A DNA stretch of 64,000 bases, taken from the NCBI RefSeq assembly GCF_018449655.1, contig NZ_JAAVUX010000014.1:1-64000 (forward strand). Reading direction: 5' to 3'. The translations under genes and the position numbers were made by a program. The stretch is from Pseudomonas sp. dw_358 (lineage in GTDB: Bacteria; Pseudomonadota; Gammaproteobacteria; Pseudomonadales; Pseudomonadaceae). Positions 8,135 through 17,269 of this stretch are shown one piece after another (position 1 is the first letter of the stretch; each line of letters starts with the position of its first letter). The notes beneath the pieces were generated by a model. It was not told where the DNA came from, made no database searches, and saw only the letters and a list, made by a program, of their open reading frames with translations.

Positions 8135-11100
8135 ATGACCTCGAAGCTGCCCACACCGCCGATTGACGACCTGAGCACTCTTGGTCTTCAGGGTCAGGGT
8201 TTTGACGAGCATTGGTTGCGCGGCCTGCATTGGTCGATGCTGGATGAAGACGGTGGCCTGGTGCGCTGGCGCGTGCGTTCGCCCATGGCCAGCCGCGCCT
8301 GGCTGATCGTGCGGCCGCGTTCGGACGCCAGCGACGCCGACTTCCGGCGGCTGGAGCGCGAATGGAGCCTGGCCGCGCACTTGCGCAGCGACTGGGCGGT
8401 GATGCCCATCGCTCAGTTGCACACCCCTGAAGGCCCGATTACCGTGCTGGACGATGACGGCGGCCGCCCGCTGTCGACCTTCGCCGATGGCAAGTTGTCA
8501 GTCGAGCGCTTTCTACGCTTGGCCATCGGCGCGGCGAGCGCGCTGGCCAAGGCCCACGAAGAGGGGATCGTGCACGGCGACATCAAGCCGACCCACCTGA
8601 TCCTGGGGCCGGACGAGCAGATACGCCTGAGCGGTTTCGCCCTCGCCCGCCATCGCCTGACACCCGCCGGGGACACTCAGGGTATTCGCGGCAGCCTGCC
8701 CTACATGTCGCCGGAACAAGGCGGCTGGCTGGACCAGCGCGCCGACACCCGCAGCGATCTGTACTCACTGGGGGTCAGCTTCTACGAGCTGCTCACCGGC
8801 CGCCTGCCGTTCTGGGCCAACGACCCGGTGGCCTGGCTGCATCAGCATGTGGCGGTGCCCTTGCCAAGCCTGTCGGTATGGCGCAGCGGCTTGCCCGTGG
8901 CGCTGCAGGACCTGCTGGAGCGGCTCATGGCCAAGAGCCCCGACGAGCGCTTGCCCGGTGCCGCGCTGCTGGCCGCGCAGCTGCGTCTGGCCCTGGCCGA
9001 ATGGATCGAGTTCGGGCACCTGATGCCGTCGCTGGGGGAAACCACCAACGTCACGAACACAGCGGCGGGCACCGCCACGCTGCCGGGGCGGCTGGCTGCA
9101 CTCGCGCCGCTGCTGGAGGCTGGCCAGCGTCTGAGCCAGCAACAACCCGGCGGGGTGCTGCTGCTGGGGGCACCGGCCGGGATGGGCAAGACCACGCTGG
9201 TGCGTCGCCTGCGTCGCGAGTTGGCCGGCGGCACGGTCCTGTTCGCCAGCGGCCAGTTCCAGCAAAACACCCCCTATGCAGCGCTGGCCGGCGCGTTGGG
9301 CGCCTTGCTGGTCCGCCTGCTGGGCCTTGAGACTGAGCGACTGGCTCATTGGCGCGAGCGTCTGCTGGCGGCCACCGCACCCCATGCGCACCTGCTCGCC
9401 CAATGGGTCCCGGAGCTGGAATGGCTGACCGGGCCGCTGCCGCCCGGCAACGAACCTCCAGGCGGCGATGCGCGCCTGCGCCTGATCAATCTGTTTCTGC
9501 GTGCACTGCGTGCGCTCAATGGCCCGGAGCATCCGCTGGTGCTGTTCTTCGACAACGCTCACCGGCTGGACGATGAGAGCCTGGCGGTGCTCAGGGAGCT
9601 GCGCAGCGAAGACTTCAACCACCTCCTGTTGCTGGTGGCCTACCGTAACGACAGCCCGGCGCACCCACCCGCGCTGGAGCGATTGATCGCCCATGGTCAA
9701 AGCCTGCAGGTGCCCTTCACCGAGCTGACCCTGGCCCCGTTGTCGCTGGCCGACACCCGCGCCATGGTCGACGCCGCCCTCAGCCTGACAGGCGCCCGGG
9801 CTCGGGCCGTAGCCGAACACCTGCACGAGCGCGGCGGCGGCAACCCGCTGTTCGTGACCCAGGCCCTGCACGTCATCCGTGAGCAGCCCGGGCCGCCCAG
9901 CCTGGCCCCGCTGTCACCATCGCTGGACATCGTCGGTCTGATGGCCACGCGCATGGCGCGTCTGCCCGAGCCCACCCGGCAACTGCTGCACAGCATCGCG
10001 CTGCTGGGCCAGCAAGTCCCCAAAGATGAGCTGGCCGCGGCCACCGGCCTGGCGCCCAGCGGCCTCGACCTCCATCTGGACCCGGCCCTGCGCGCCGGGT
10101 TGATCCGTGTCGAGCATGCCAACCTGGTGTTCAGCCATGACCACGTGCGCGAGACCGCCCACGGACTCGTTTCGGTGAGCGACGCCCGCGCCGAGCATGC
10201 CTTGATTGCTTCGCGGCTGGTGGCGGCACTGGGCCCCGCGCCCAGTTCCGAACGGCTATTTCGCCTGGCCGTGCACATTCTCAAGACCGAGGCCGACGGT
10301 GTCTGCGCACCCTGGCGTCAGCGCTTCGTGGAAGTGCTGATCCTCGCCGCCCGGCGCGCCAAGGAAGCGGCTGCCGCACCCTTCGCCCTGGAGTACCTGG
10401 CCTGTGCCGAACAACTGCTGATTACAGACCACAGCGTTGCAGCGCGGGAGAGTCACTACGATCTGGCGTTTCTGCGCGCCCAGTGCCTGATTCTCAACGC
10501 CGACTACCGGCGTGCCGACCAACACATCGCCCGCCTGCTTCAGCAGGCCCAGGCACCCTGGGCGCTGTCGTCGCTGTACGTGCTCAAATGCGAGTGCCTG
10601 GCCTTGGCCGGCGACTATGCCGGGGCGGTGGACGCGGCCCTCGACGGCCTGGCCAACCTCGACCTGCACCTGTCGGCCCGCCCCGACGACGCTCAGGCCG
10701 AACAGGCCTGGCAACAGCTGCAACAGGCGCTGGAGGGAAGCTCCATCGACGCTCTGCGCGACCTGCCACTGCTGGATGACCCACAGGTGGCCGGGCTGAT
10801 CCAGTTACTGGCGTGCGCCGTGTTACCAGGTTCGTTCCTGCATCCCGAGCTCATGTTCATGTTGCTCTGTCATCTGGTGCGCCTGACCGTGCGCCATGGT
10901 GTGTGCGCCCTCGGCGCGGAGAACCTGGCCTGGTTCGGCGTGGCCAATGCCCATCGCCGTGACGCCCACGCCGAAGGCTTTGCCTGGACCCAGCTGGCCC
11001 TGCACCTGGTGGAGCAGCACAACTACCACAACCATCGCGCGCCGGTACTGCTGGCCCACAGCCAATTGAGCGTGTGGCTGCGGCCGCTGCCCTATGCCCT

Positions 11101-13624
11101 CGGCTACGCCGACCAGGCCCTGCGCGACAGCCAGGCGCGGGACATGCCGAGCATGGGCTGCTACGCCAACAACCACATCGTCTCCGACCTGCTGGTGATC
11201 GGTGCGCCCATCGAACGCATCCTGCGGCAGATCGACCTGGGCCTGGGCATGGCACGCAACCTGGAGTTCGTCGACTCGCAGAACATCCTCTTCACCCAGG
11301 CCCTGTATATCCGCCGCCTGGCAGGCACCCCCAGTGGCGCCACGGCGATTCCCGACCGGGCACAAATGGCCGCGCGCATGGCCCACTGCACCACGGGGCG
11401 CTCGCCGTTCTGGTGGCACCTGTTCGAGGGCCTGTTCTTCTATCTGGAGGGCCATTTTGTCGAGGCCGGCAGGCACATGGACCAGGCCTGGGCGCTGTGC
11501 TGGGTGACCCCGGCGCATATCCACCACATCGACCTGGCGCTGTTTTCCCTGCTCAATGCCGCGGCGCTGCATGACGGCAGTGCCGCCGCAGACCTGACGT
11601 TGCAGCGTCCACTCCAGCGTCTGCGCTACCTGAGCGCGCTCAACCCCAAGGTCTTTGGGGACCGCCTGGACCTCGCCGAAGCCGAAGTGCTGCGCGCCCA
11701 GGGCTGCTTCCTGCAAGCGCTGGTGCGCTATGACCAGGCCGTCGCCAAGGCCAGGGCCTGTGGCGCCGTGCACATTCAGGGCCTGGCCCACGAGCTCGCC
11801 AGCCGCTGCCATCAGCACCTGGGTCTGGAGGTGTCGACCCGCGCGCACCAACGCCATGCCCGCGATGCCTGGCGACGCTGGGGCGCCGTGGCGCTGGCCG
11901 AACAGATGGAAGCCGCACACCCCTTCCTCCAGGAACAGCCGCTGACCACGCGGGCCTCCATCGAATTACCGGGGGGCCAGCAGCAACTCGATCAACTGTC
12001 GATCACCAAGGCCTGCCAGGCGCTGTCCCGAGAAATCGAGCTGGACAGTCTGATCAAGACGCTGCTGACCAATACCCTGATCCATGCCGGCGCCAGCCAT
12101 GCCGCCCTGCTGCTGACCCAGGCAGGAGAACTGCGGATCGAAGCCTGTGGCCGGGCGACGCCCGAAGGCGTGGAGGTGACCTTGAGCGGGCATGTGGCCC
12201 GGCCCGATGAGCTGCCCCTGAGCCTGGTGCGCAGCGCCATGCGCAGCCGCCAGTCGCTGCTGATCGATGGCCCCCACAGCCTCGATCGCTTTGCCGACGA
12301 CCCCTACCTGCAACGGCCACTGGACGGCTCGCGGCTGTGCGTGCCGCTGCTCAAGCAAAACGAGGTGATCGGCGCGCTTTACCTGGACAATCCCTTGGCC
12401 CAGGGCGTGTTCAGCGCGGCGCGGGTCGATGTACTCGAAGTGCTGGCCGCCCAGGCGGCGATCTCCATCACCACCGCGCGCCTCTACAGTGACCTCCTGG
12501 AAGAAAACCGTCGGCGACGCGTCAGCGAGTCGACATTGCGCACGTCACGGGCGTTGCTGGCGATCGGCAAAGCGGTCAGCCGCCATGGCTCGTTCACCTG
12601 GAAGCCCTCGCTGGACCGCTCGTTCTGGTCGCCAGAGCTGTTCGCCGAGCTGCGCCTGTCGCCTCATCAGGCGCCGGCCGGGCCGGCGCGGCGCCTTGAG
12701 CTGGCCGGCCATGTGCACCCGGATGACCGCGCCCGTTTCGACCAGACCCTGCAAACCGCCAGCCGTACCTTGAGCGCGTTCCGCCTGGAATTTCGCGTGC
12801 TGGCGGCCGACGGCGAGGTGCACTATCTCGAAGCGCTGGGTGAGCCGGATGAAGCGCAAGGCTACCTCGGGGTGATCTTCGATATCACCGAACGCCAACG
12901 CACCGAAGCCTCCCTGCGCAGTGCCCGGGCCGAATTGGCACGCATCAGCCAGGCTACCGTGCTGGGCGAGTTGGCGGCGTCCATCGCCCATGAGATCAAC
13001 CAGCCCCTGGCCTCGATCCTCAGCAATGCCAGCGCCAGCCTGCGTTGGCTCGACCGGTCGCAGCCTGCGGTCCAGGAAGCCATGGTCGGCCTGCGCGACA
13101 TCGTCGGGCAAAGCCAGCGCGCCGCCGACATCGTCACGGCCCTGCGCGCTTTGGCCCGCCAGGCACCGCCGGACCGCAAGCCGGTGCGGGTGGATGAGGT
13201 AGTCAGGCACGTCATTGCACTGACCCGTGCGGAGCTGGCCGACCGGCACATCACCGTCGAGCTCGCCCTTGCCCCTCTGGCGCCGCTGCCGGCCGATGCC
13301 GTGCAGTTGCAGCAAGTGATTCTCAACCTGGTCAACAATGCCGCCGATGCCCTGCAGATCCTGCCGCCCTCCGAGCGTCGACTGCACGTGCACGCTCAGA
13401 CGATCCCCGGCGGCGTGCTGGTACTGGTCGAAGACAGCGGTCCTGGTATCGCACCCAAGGATCAGGGCGAAATATTCAAGGCGTTTTACACCACCAAGCC
13501 CAGCGGCATGGGCATGGGTCTGGCAATCTGTGCGTCCATTGTCCAGGCCCACGGCGGCACGCTGCTGGCCCAGACCGGGCGGCGCGGCGAGACACTGTTC
13601 GGCTTTACCTTGAAAGCACCCTGA
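8135..13624 (+). CDS. Hybrid sensor: degenerate Ser/Thr kinase - AAA ATPase - GAF - PAS - histidine kinase
   Basis: An 1829-residue multidomain protein. Residues about 30-290 form a protein-kinase-like domain; the catalytic loop reads HGDIKPTH (147-154), and the usual DFG is SGF-A with Gly at 167. The metal-binding Asn and Asp are thus replaced, and the usual VAIK lysine is probably Arg60. Residues about 320-700 are an AAA/STAND-type ATPase (Walker A GAPAGMGKTT with Lys352, Walker B FFDNAH with Asp473), followed by a helical repeat region to about 1280. GAF spans about 1288-1450, PAS about 1480-1595. A histidine kinase ends the protein, with H-box HEINQPL (His1619), N-box NLVNNAADA, and GPGIA and GMGMGLA loops. 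The start follows AAGGGA by 6 nt. No receiver domain or response regulator is adjacent, so its output partner is unknown. Confidence 0.9.
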   Translation: MTSKLPTPPIDDLSTLGLQGQGFDEHWLRGLHWSMLDEDGGLVRWRVRSPMASRAWLIVRPRSDASDADFRRLEREWSLAAHLRSDWAVMPIAQLHTPEGPITVLDDDGGRPLSTFADGKLSVERFLRLAIGAASALAKAHEEGIVHGDIKPTHLILGPDEQIRLSGFALARHRLTPAGDTQGIRGSLPYMSPEQGGWLDQRADTRSDLYSLGVSFYELLTGRLPFWANDPVAWLHQHVAVPLPSLSVWRSGLPVALQDLLERLMAKSPDERLPGAALLAAQLRLALAEWIEFGHLMPSLGETTNVTNTAAGTATLPGRLAALAPLLEAGQRLSQQQPGGVLLLGAPAGMGKTTLVRRLRRELAGGTVLFASGQFQQNTPYAALAGALGALLVRLLGLETERLAHWRERLLAATAPHAHLLAQWVPELEWLTGPLPPGNEPPGGDARLRLINLFLRALRALNGPEHPLVLFFDNAHRLDDESLAVLRELRSEDFNHLLLLVAYRNDSPAHPPALERLIAHGQSLQVPFTELTLAPLSLADTRAMVDAALSLTGARARAVAEHLHERGGGNPLFVTQALHVIREQPGPPSLAPLSPSLDIVGLMATRMARLPEPTRQLLHSIALLGQQVPKDELAAATGLAPSGLDLHLDPALRAGLIRVEHANLVFSHDHVRETAHGLVSVSDARAEHALIASRLVAALGPAPSSERLFRLAVHILKTEADGVCAPWRQRFVEVLILAARRAKEAAAAPFALEYLACAEQLLITDHSVAARESHYDLAFLRAQCLILNADYRRADQHIARLLQQAQAPWALSSLYVLKCECLALAGDYAGAVDAALDGLANLDLHLSARPDDAQAEQAWQQLQQALEGSSIDALRDLPLLDDPQVAGLIQLLACAVLPGSFLHPELMFMLLCHLVRLTVRHGVCALGAENLAWFGVANAHRRDAHAEGFAWTQLALHLVEQHNYHNHRAPVLLAHSQLSVWLRPLPYALGYADQALRDSQARDMPSMGCYANNHIVSDLLVIGAPIERILRQIDLGLGMARNLEFVDSQNILFTQALYIRRLAGTPSGATAIPDRAQMAARMAHCTTGRSPFWWHLFEGLFFYLEGHFVEAGRHMDQAWALCWVTPAHIHHIDLALFSLLNAAALHDGSAAADLTLQRPLQRLRYLSALNPKVFGDRLDLAEAEVLRAQGCFLQALVRYDQAVAKARACGAVHIQGLAHELASRCHQHLGLEVSTRAHQRHARDAWRRWGAVALAEQMEAAHPFLQEQPLTTRASIELPGGQQQLDQLSITKACQALSREIELDSLIKTLLTNTLIHAGASHAALLLTQAGELRIEACGRATPEGVEVTLSGHVARPDELPLSLVRSAMRSRQSLLIDGPHSLDRFADDPYLQRPLDGSRLCVPLLKQNEVIGALYLDNPLAQGVFSAARVDVLEVLAAQAAISITTARLYSDLLEENRRRRVSESTLRTSRALLAIGKAVSRHGSFTWKPSLDRSFWSPELFAELRLSPHQAPAGPARRLELAGHVHPDDRARFDQTLQTASRTLSAFRLEFRVLAADGEVHYLEALGEPDEAQGYLGVIFDITERQRTEASLRSARAELARISQATVLGELAASIAHEINQPLASILSNASASLRWLDRSQPAVQEAMVGLRDIVGQSQRAADIVTALRALARQAPPDRKPVRVDEVVRHVIALTRAELADRHITVELALAPLAPLPADAVQLQQVILNLVNNAADALQILPPSERRLHVHAQTIPGGVLVLVEDSGPGIAPKDQGEIFKAFYTTKPSGMGMGLAICASIVQAHGGTLLAQTGRRGETLFGFTLKAP

Positions 13625-13767
13625 AGGCACCTCGAAGGCCGGAAACGATGGTGCATCGCCAGCGGAACCAAACGCGATAAAAGCCGGACTGACGCTCATC
13701 ATGCCGACACCTTGAGCCCTGTTGCTGTGGCTGCCCGAACCTGAAAAACCCTCGACCGAGACTGACC

Positions 13768-15006
13768 ATGCCGTTACCGCTGACTACCTGGTGCATCGCT
13801 GCCTTGGCTACCGCCGGCGTCATCCTGCGTCCCTGGCGCGTACCGGAATACGTCTGGGCGCTGGGCGGTGCGCTGTTGCTGGTGGTGACTGGCCTGGTGC
13901 CCTGGGCGGCAGCCCTCGGCGCCGTGGCCAAGGGCGATGACGTGTACCTGTTTCTGATCGGCATGATGCTGCTGGCCGAGCTGGCCCGGCGCGAGGGGCT
14001 GTTCGACTGGCTGGCGACCCTCGCGGCGCGTTATGCACGAGGGTCTGCCCAGCGGCTGTTCGACCTGGTGTTCGGGGTGGGGACGCTAGTGACGGTGTTC
14101 CTGTCCAACGACGCCACTGCGGTGGTGCTGACCCCGGCGGTGTATGCCGCGACGCGCGCGGCCAAGGCCGACCCGCTGCCCTATCTGTTCATCTGCGCCT
14201 TCATCGCCAATGCCGCGAGCTTCGTGTTGCCGATTTCCAACCCCGCCAACCTGGTGATTTTCGGTCGGCACATGCCGCCGTTGCTGCAATGGCTCGCGCA
14301 GTTCGGCCTGCCCTCGCTGGCCGCAATTGCACTGACCTATGCACTGTTGCGCCTGACCCAGCGCCAGCACCTGCGCCAAGCGCTGGCCCAGGTCGCCGAA
14401 CAACCGCCACTGGCCACCGGAGCGCGGCTCACCGCCATGGGCATCGCGGTCACGGCGGTCGTGTTGCTGGTGACCTCGGCCCTGGATCGCCCGTTGGGGC
14501 AGCCGACCTGCCTGGCCGGTCTGGCCACTGTGGTGCTGGTGCATGCGCAGCAACGGCGCGCGCCGTGGCCGGTGTTCAAGGGTGTGTCCTGGGGGGTATT
14601 ACCGCTGGTGGCAGGGCTGTTCGTGCTGGTGCAAGCGCTGGCCTTGACCGGGGTGGTCGGGGAGTTGGCGAAGGCGCTGGAACACTGGACGCACGTAGCA
14701 CCCGGCCAGGCCACCTGGGGTGTCGGTGTGCTGGTGGCGCTGGCCTGCAACCTGGTCAACAACCTGCCGGCGGGACTGATTGCCGGCTCCGTGGGCCAGT
14801 TGGCCACCGTGCCCGAACAGACCACTCGGGCGCTGGTGGTGGCGGTGGACCTGGGGCCCAATCTGTCCATCACCGGTTCCCTGGCCACGGTGCTGTGGTT
14901 GATTGCCGTGCGCCGTGAAGGCGAGCAGGTCAGCGCCTGGACCTTTCTCAAGCTGGGCGTGCTGGTGATGCCACCGGCCTTGCTGGCCGCCCTGGCCACC
15001 CTCTGA
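13768..15006 (+). CDS. ArsB/ion-transporter superfamily permease
   Basis: A 412-residue integral membrane protein with about 10-11 hydrophobic segments. SNDATAVVLTPAVYA and the mirrored NLVNNLPAGLIAGS, plus LPISNPANLVIF, are the repeated hairpin signatures of the ArsB / SLC13-like ion transporter superfamily. Family members annotated as arsenite exporters look like this, but no arsR, arsC or arsH gene is nearby, so the transported anion is uncertain. It starts 143 bp after the hybrid sensor and is followed by a dienelactone-hydrolase gene on the same strand. Confidence 0.82.
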   Translation: MPLPLTTWCIAALATAGVILRPWRVPEYVWALGGALLLVVTGLVPWAAALGAVAKGDDVYLFLIGMMLLAELARREGLFDWLATLAARYARGSAQRLFDLVFGVGTLVTVFLSNDATAVVLTPAVYAATRAAKADPLPYLFICAFIANAASFVLPISNPANLVIFGRHMPPLLQWLAQFGLPSLAAIALTYALLRLTQRQHLRQALAQVAEQPPLATGARLTAMGIAVTAVVLLVTSALDRPLGQPTCLAGLATVVLVHAQQRRAPWPVFKGVSWGVLPLVAGLFVLVQALALTGVVGELAKALEHWTHVAPGQATWGVGVLVALACNLVNNLPAGLIAGSVGQLATVPEQTTRALVVAVDLGPNLSITGSLATVLWLIAVRREGEQVSAWTFLKLGVLVMPPALLAALATL

Positions 15007-15059
15007 TCGGCAATCGCTGCTTTAATCAAGCCACCTCGATTATCAAACAGGAGCACATA

Positions 15060-15944
15060 ATGGCCCGTCTGACTGCCAAGGATTTCCCCCAGGAACTGCT
15101 GGAACTCTACGACTACTACGCGCACGGCAAGATTGACCGCCGGGCCTTTCTCGATCGGGCGGCGGCGTTTGCCGTCATGGGGCTCAGCGCGCCGGCACTG
15201 CTGGCCGCCCTGAGCCCCAACTATGCGCTGGCCGAGCAGGTGCCGTTTACCGACCCGGACATTGTCGCCGAGTACATCACCTACCCGTCGCCTGCGGGCA
15301 ACGGCACGGTGCGTGGCTACCGGGTGCGCCCGGCCAAGGCTGGGGCGAAGACTGCCGCCGTGTTGGTGGTGCACGAAAATCGCGGGCTCAACCCGTACAT
15401 CGAGGACGTCGCCCGGCGGGTGGCCAAGGCCGGTTTCATCGCCCTGGCCCCCGATGGCCTGACCTCGGTGGGCGGCTACCCGGGCAATGACGACAAGGGC
15501 AAGGCCCTGCAGGAAAAGGTCGACCCGACCAAATTGATGAACGACTTCTTCGCCGGCATAGAATGGCTGATGAAACAACCCGACGTCGGCAAGGTCGGCA
15601 TCACCGGTTTCTGCTATGGCGGCGGCGTGGCCAATGCCGCCGCCGTTGCCTATCCGGAACTGGCCGCCGCCGTCCCCTTCTATGGCCGCCAGCCCAAAGC
15701 CGAAGACGTGGCGCGGATCAAGGCCCCGCTGCTGCTGCATTACGCCGAGCTGGACAAGGGCATCACCGATGGCTGGCCGGCCTACGAGAAAGCCTTGAAC
15801 GCGGACGGCAAGCTGTACCAGGCGTACATCTACCCGGGGGTGAACCACGGCTTTCACAACGATTCGACGCCGCGTTACGACGAAGCGGCAGCGCAGTTGG
15901 CGTGGGACCGGACAGTGGAGTGGTTCAATCGCTATCTGGTCTGA
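15060..15944 (+). CDS. Dienelactone hydrolase family protein (YghX-like)
   Basis: A 294-residue alpha/beta hydrolase. The catalytic triad is visible: Cys in GITGFCYGGG, Asp in AELDKGITDGW, and His in GVNHGFHND. Residues 27-31 read RRAFL, inside RRAFLDRAAAF, followed by a hydrophobic stretch ending in ALAEQ. This resembles a Tat-type leader set back behind 26 extra residues, as in YghX-like relatives, so export is possible but not certain. AGGAG lies a few bases before the ATG. No chlorocatechol pathway genes are nearby, so the natural ester or lactone substrate is unknown. Confidence 0.87.
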   Translation: MARLTAKDFPQELLELYDYYAHGKIDRRAFLDRAAAFAVMGLSAPALLAALSPNYALAEQVPFTDPDIVAEYITYPSPAGNGTVRGYRVRPAKAGAKTAAVLVVHENRGLNPYIEDVARRVAKAGFIALAPDGLTSVGGYPGNDDKGKALQEKVDPTKLMNDFFAGIEWLMKQPDVGKVGITGFCYGGGVANAAAVAYPELAAAVPFYGRQPKAEDVARIKAPLLLHYAELDKGITDGWPAYEKALNADGKLYQAYIYPGVNHGFHNDSTPRYDEAAAQLAWDRTVEWFNRYLV

Positions 15945-16982
15945 TCAAGCCGCCACCATGATCCGGTCCCGCCCTTGCTGCTTGCCCAGGTACAACGCCT
16001 GGTCGGTGCGTTTGAGCCCTTCGAGAAAGTCCTCGCCCAGCCTCATCTGGGCGATGGCGAAGGTCGCCGTGACCTGCAACTCGCCTGCCGCGGCGGTGTC
16101 GCGCAGCCGTACCTGGATACGTTCGGCCACTTGCCGGGCTTCCTCCAGAGAGGTATCAGGCATCAGCACCATGAACTCCTCGCCACCCCAGCGCGAGGCC
16201 ATGTCGGTAAGCCGCACGCTGTCGCCGATCACTTGGGCCACCCGCTGCAGAACACGGTCGCCCTGGTCATGGCCATGAGTGTCGTTGACCCGTTTGAAAT
16301 GGTCGATGTCGAGCATCAACACCGCTAGCGGCCGCCCCGGTGCCAGTTGCGGAATGCGCTGCAGGATGCGCCGACGGGTGTAGAGGTTGGTCAGGCTGTC
16401 GCGGTTGGCCCGCTGGAACAGGTGGTAGTGCATGGAACGGGTGTAGCGCACGGAAAACTTGGTGGTCTGCATCAGCAGTAACGTCCCCAGCATGGCATTG
16501 CCGAGACCGAACGCATCCAGCAGCGCAGGGGCCAGAGGGTACTCGAGGCCCATCATTCGGCGTCCGACGTAACCGCCAGTGACGACTGTGATGATCGCCA
16601 CACTCAGAGACAACCGCTGAACAGGGGCGTTCTGGAAGGTGAACGCCAGAATCGGCACGATGCAGAACATGTAGAAATAAAAATTGCAGTTCCACCCCAG
16701 CACCCAGGTGGCCAACGCTGCGTGCGTGACGATTTCCCAGCACATCAGGTGGCAGGCCAGGTGGAACCGCCGCCGGCGCACCGCTATCAGGCACACCCAA
16801 TAGGTGAGGATGCTCACCAGGTTGCCGATCAGCAGCGGGCGGATGTGCAGCGCGGCAAACGCACCAAACAGCAGGATATGAATGGCGAAGGCGATCTGCA
16901 CGATCGGCCGCACGTGTTTCCAGAACTGTTCAGTGGCGTCGTGCAGCACCTGGCTGCGGTCATCGGCCGAAAGAGGGGTCAT
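15945..16982 (-). CDS. Membrane-anchored diguanylate cyclase
   Basis: A 345-residue protein with about six transmembrane helices in residues 25-190 and a C-terminal GGDEF domain. The active site reads RWGGEEF, preceded by the product-binding inhibitory site RLTD exactly five residues before GGEEF; an active, feedback-inhibited cyclase making cyclic di-GMP is expected. The helices resemble an uncharacterised sensory module (7TM- or MASE-like) that I cannot name more closely. Its stop codon is directly adjacent to that of the convergent hydrolase gene (TGATCA). It diverges from a chemoreceptor gene. Confidence 0.9.
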   Translation of the reverse strand: MTPLSADDRSQVLHDATEQFWKHVRPIVQIAFAIHILLFGAFAALHIRPLLIGNLVSILTYWVCLIAVRRRRFHLACHLMCWEIVTHAALATWVLGWNCNFYFYMFCIVPILAFTFQNAPVQRLSLSVAIITVVTGGYVGRRMMGLEYPLAPALLDAFGLGNAMLGTLLLMQTTKFSVRYTRSMHYHLFQRANRDSLTNLYTRRRILQRIPQLAPGRPLAVLMLDIDHFKRVNDTHGHDQGDRVLQRVAQVIGDSVRLTDMASRWGGEEFMVLMPDTSLEEARQVAERIQVRLRDTAAAGELQVTATFAIAQMRLGEDFLEGLKRTDQALYLGKQQGRDRIMVAA

Positions 16983-17194
16983 TACGCATGCTCGAAGAAA
17001 AGGGCGACTCGAAAAGAGTTATTGGGCCTCTGGGCGGGTTATCGGCTCGCCGACGGGTTGCTTGATAAAACCGCTGCGCCGCGCGTCGGCGCCGGTATGG
17101 CATTGAGCCACCACCGCTTGCCCGGTTCAGACTACCTGACCAGATGAATCGTTTCACTTTTATTTCAATCCTTTCTCATGAGCGGTCAACGCCG

Positions 17195-17202
17195 GCCGAT
17201 AC
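17195..17202 (+). promoter_or_regulatory. Possible FliA (sigma-28) -10 element
   Basis: GCCGATAC matches 7 of 8 bases of the flagellar sigma-28 -10 box (GCCGATAA) and lies 68 bp upstream of the chemoreceptor start, a reasonable leader length. The corresponding -35 region (TCAT) is a poor match to TAAA, so the call is weak. Confidence 0.35.
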
Positions 17203-17269
17203 AGCACCATTGATGTGCTTTCAGCCGCCGCTCAGGTGCCGGCTTCGACCTTTGCAAAAGGAGACAGTC

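Noticed and set aside
14337..15857. 506-residue minus-strand frame
   Set aside because: Runs antisense through two clear genes and lacks domain motifs.
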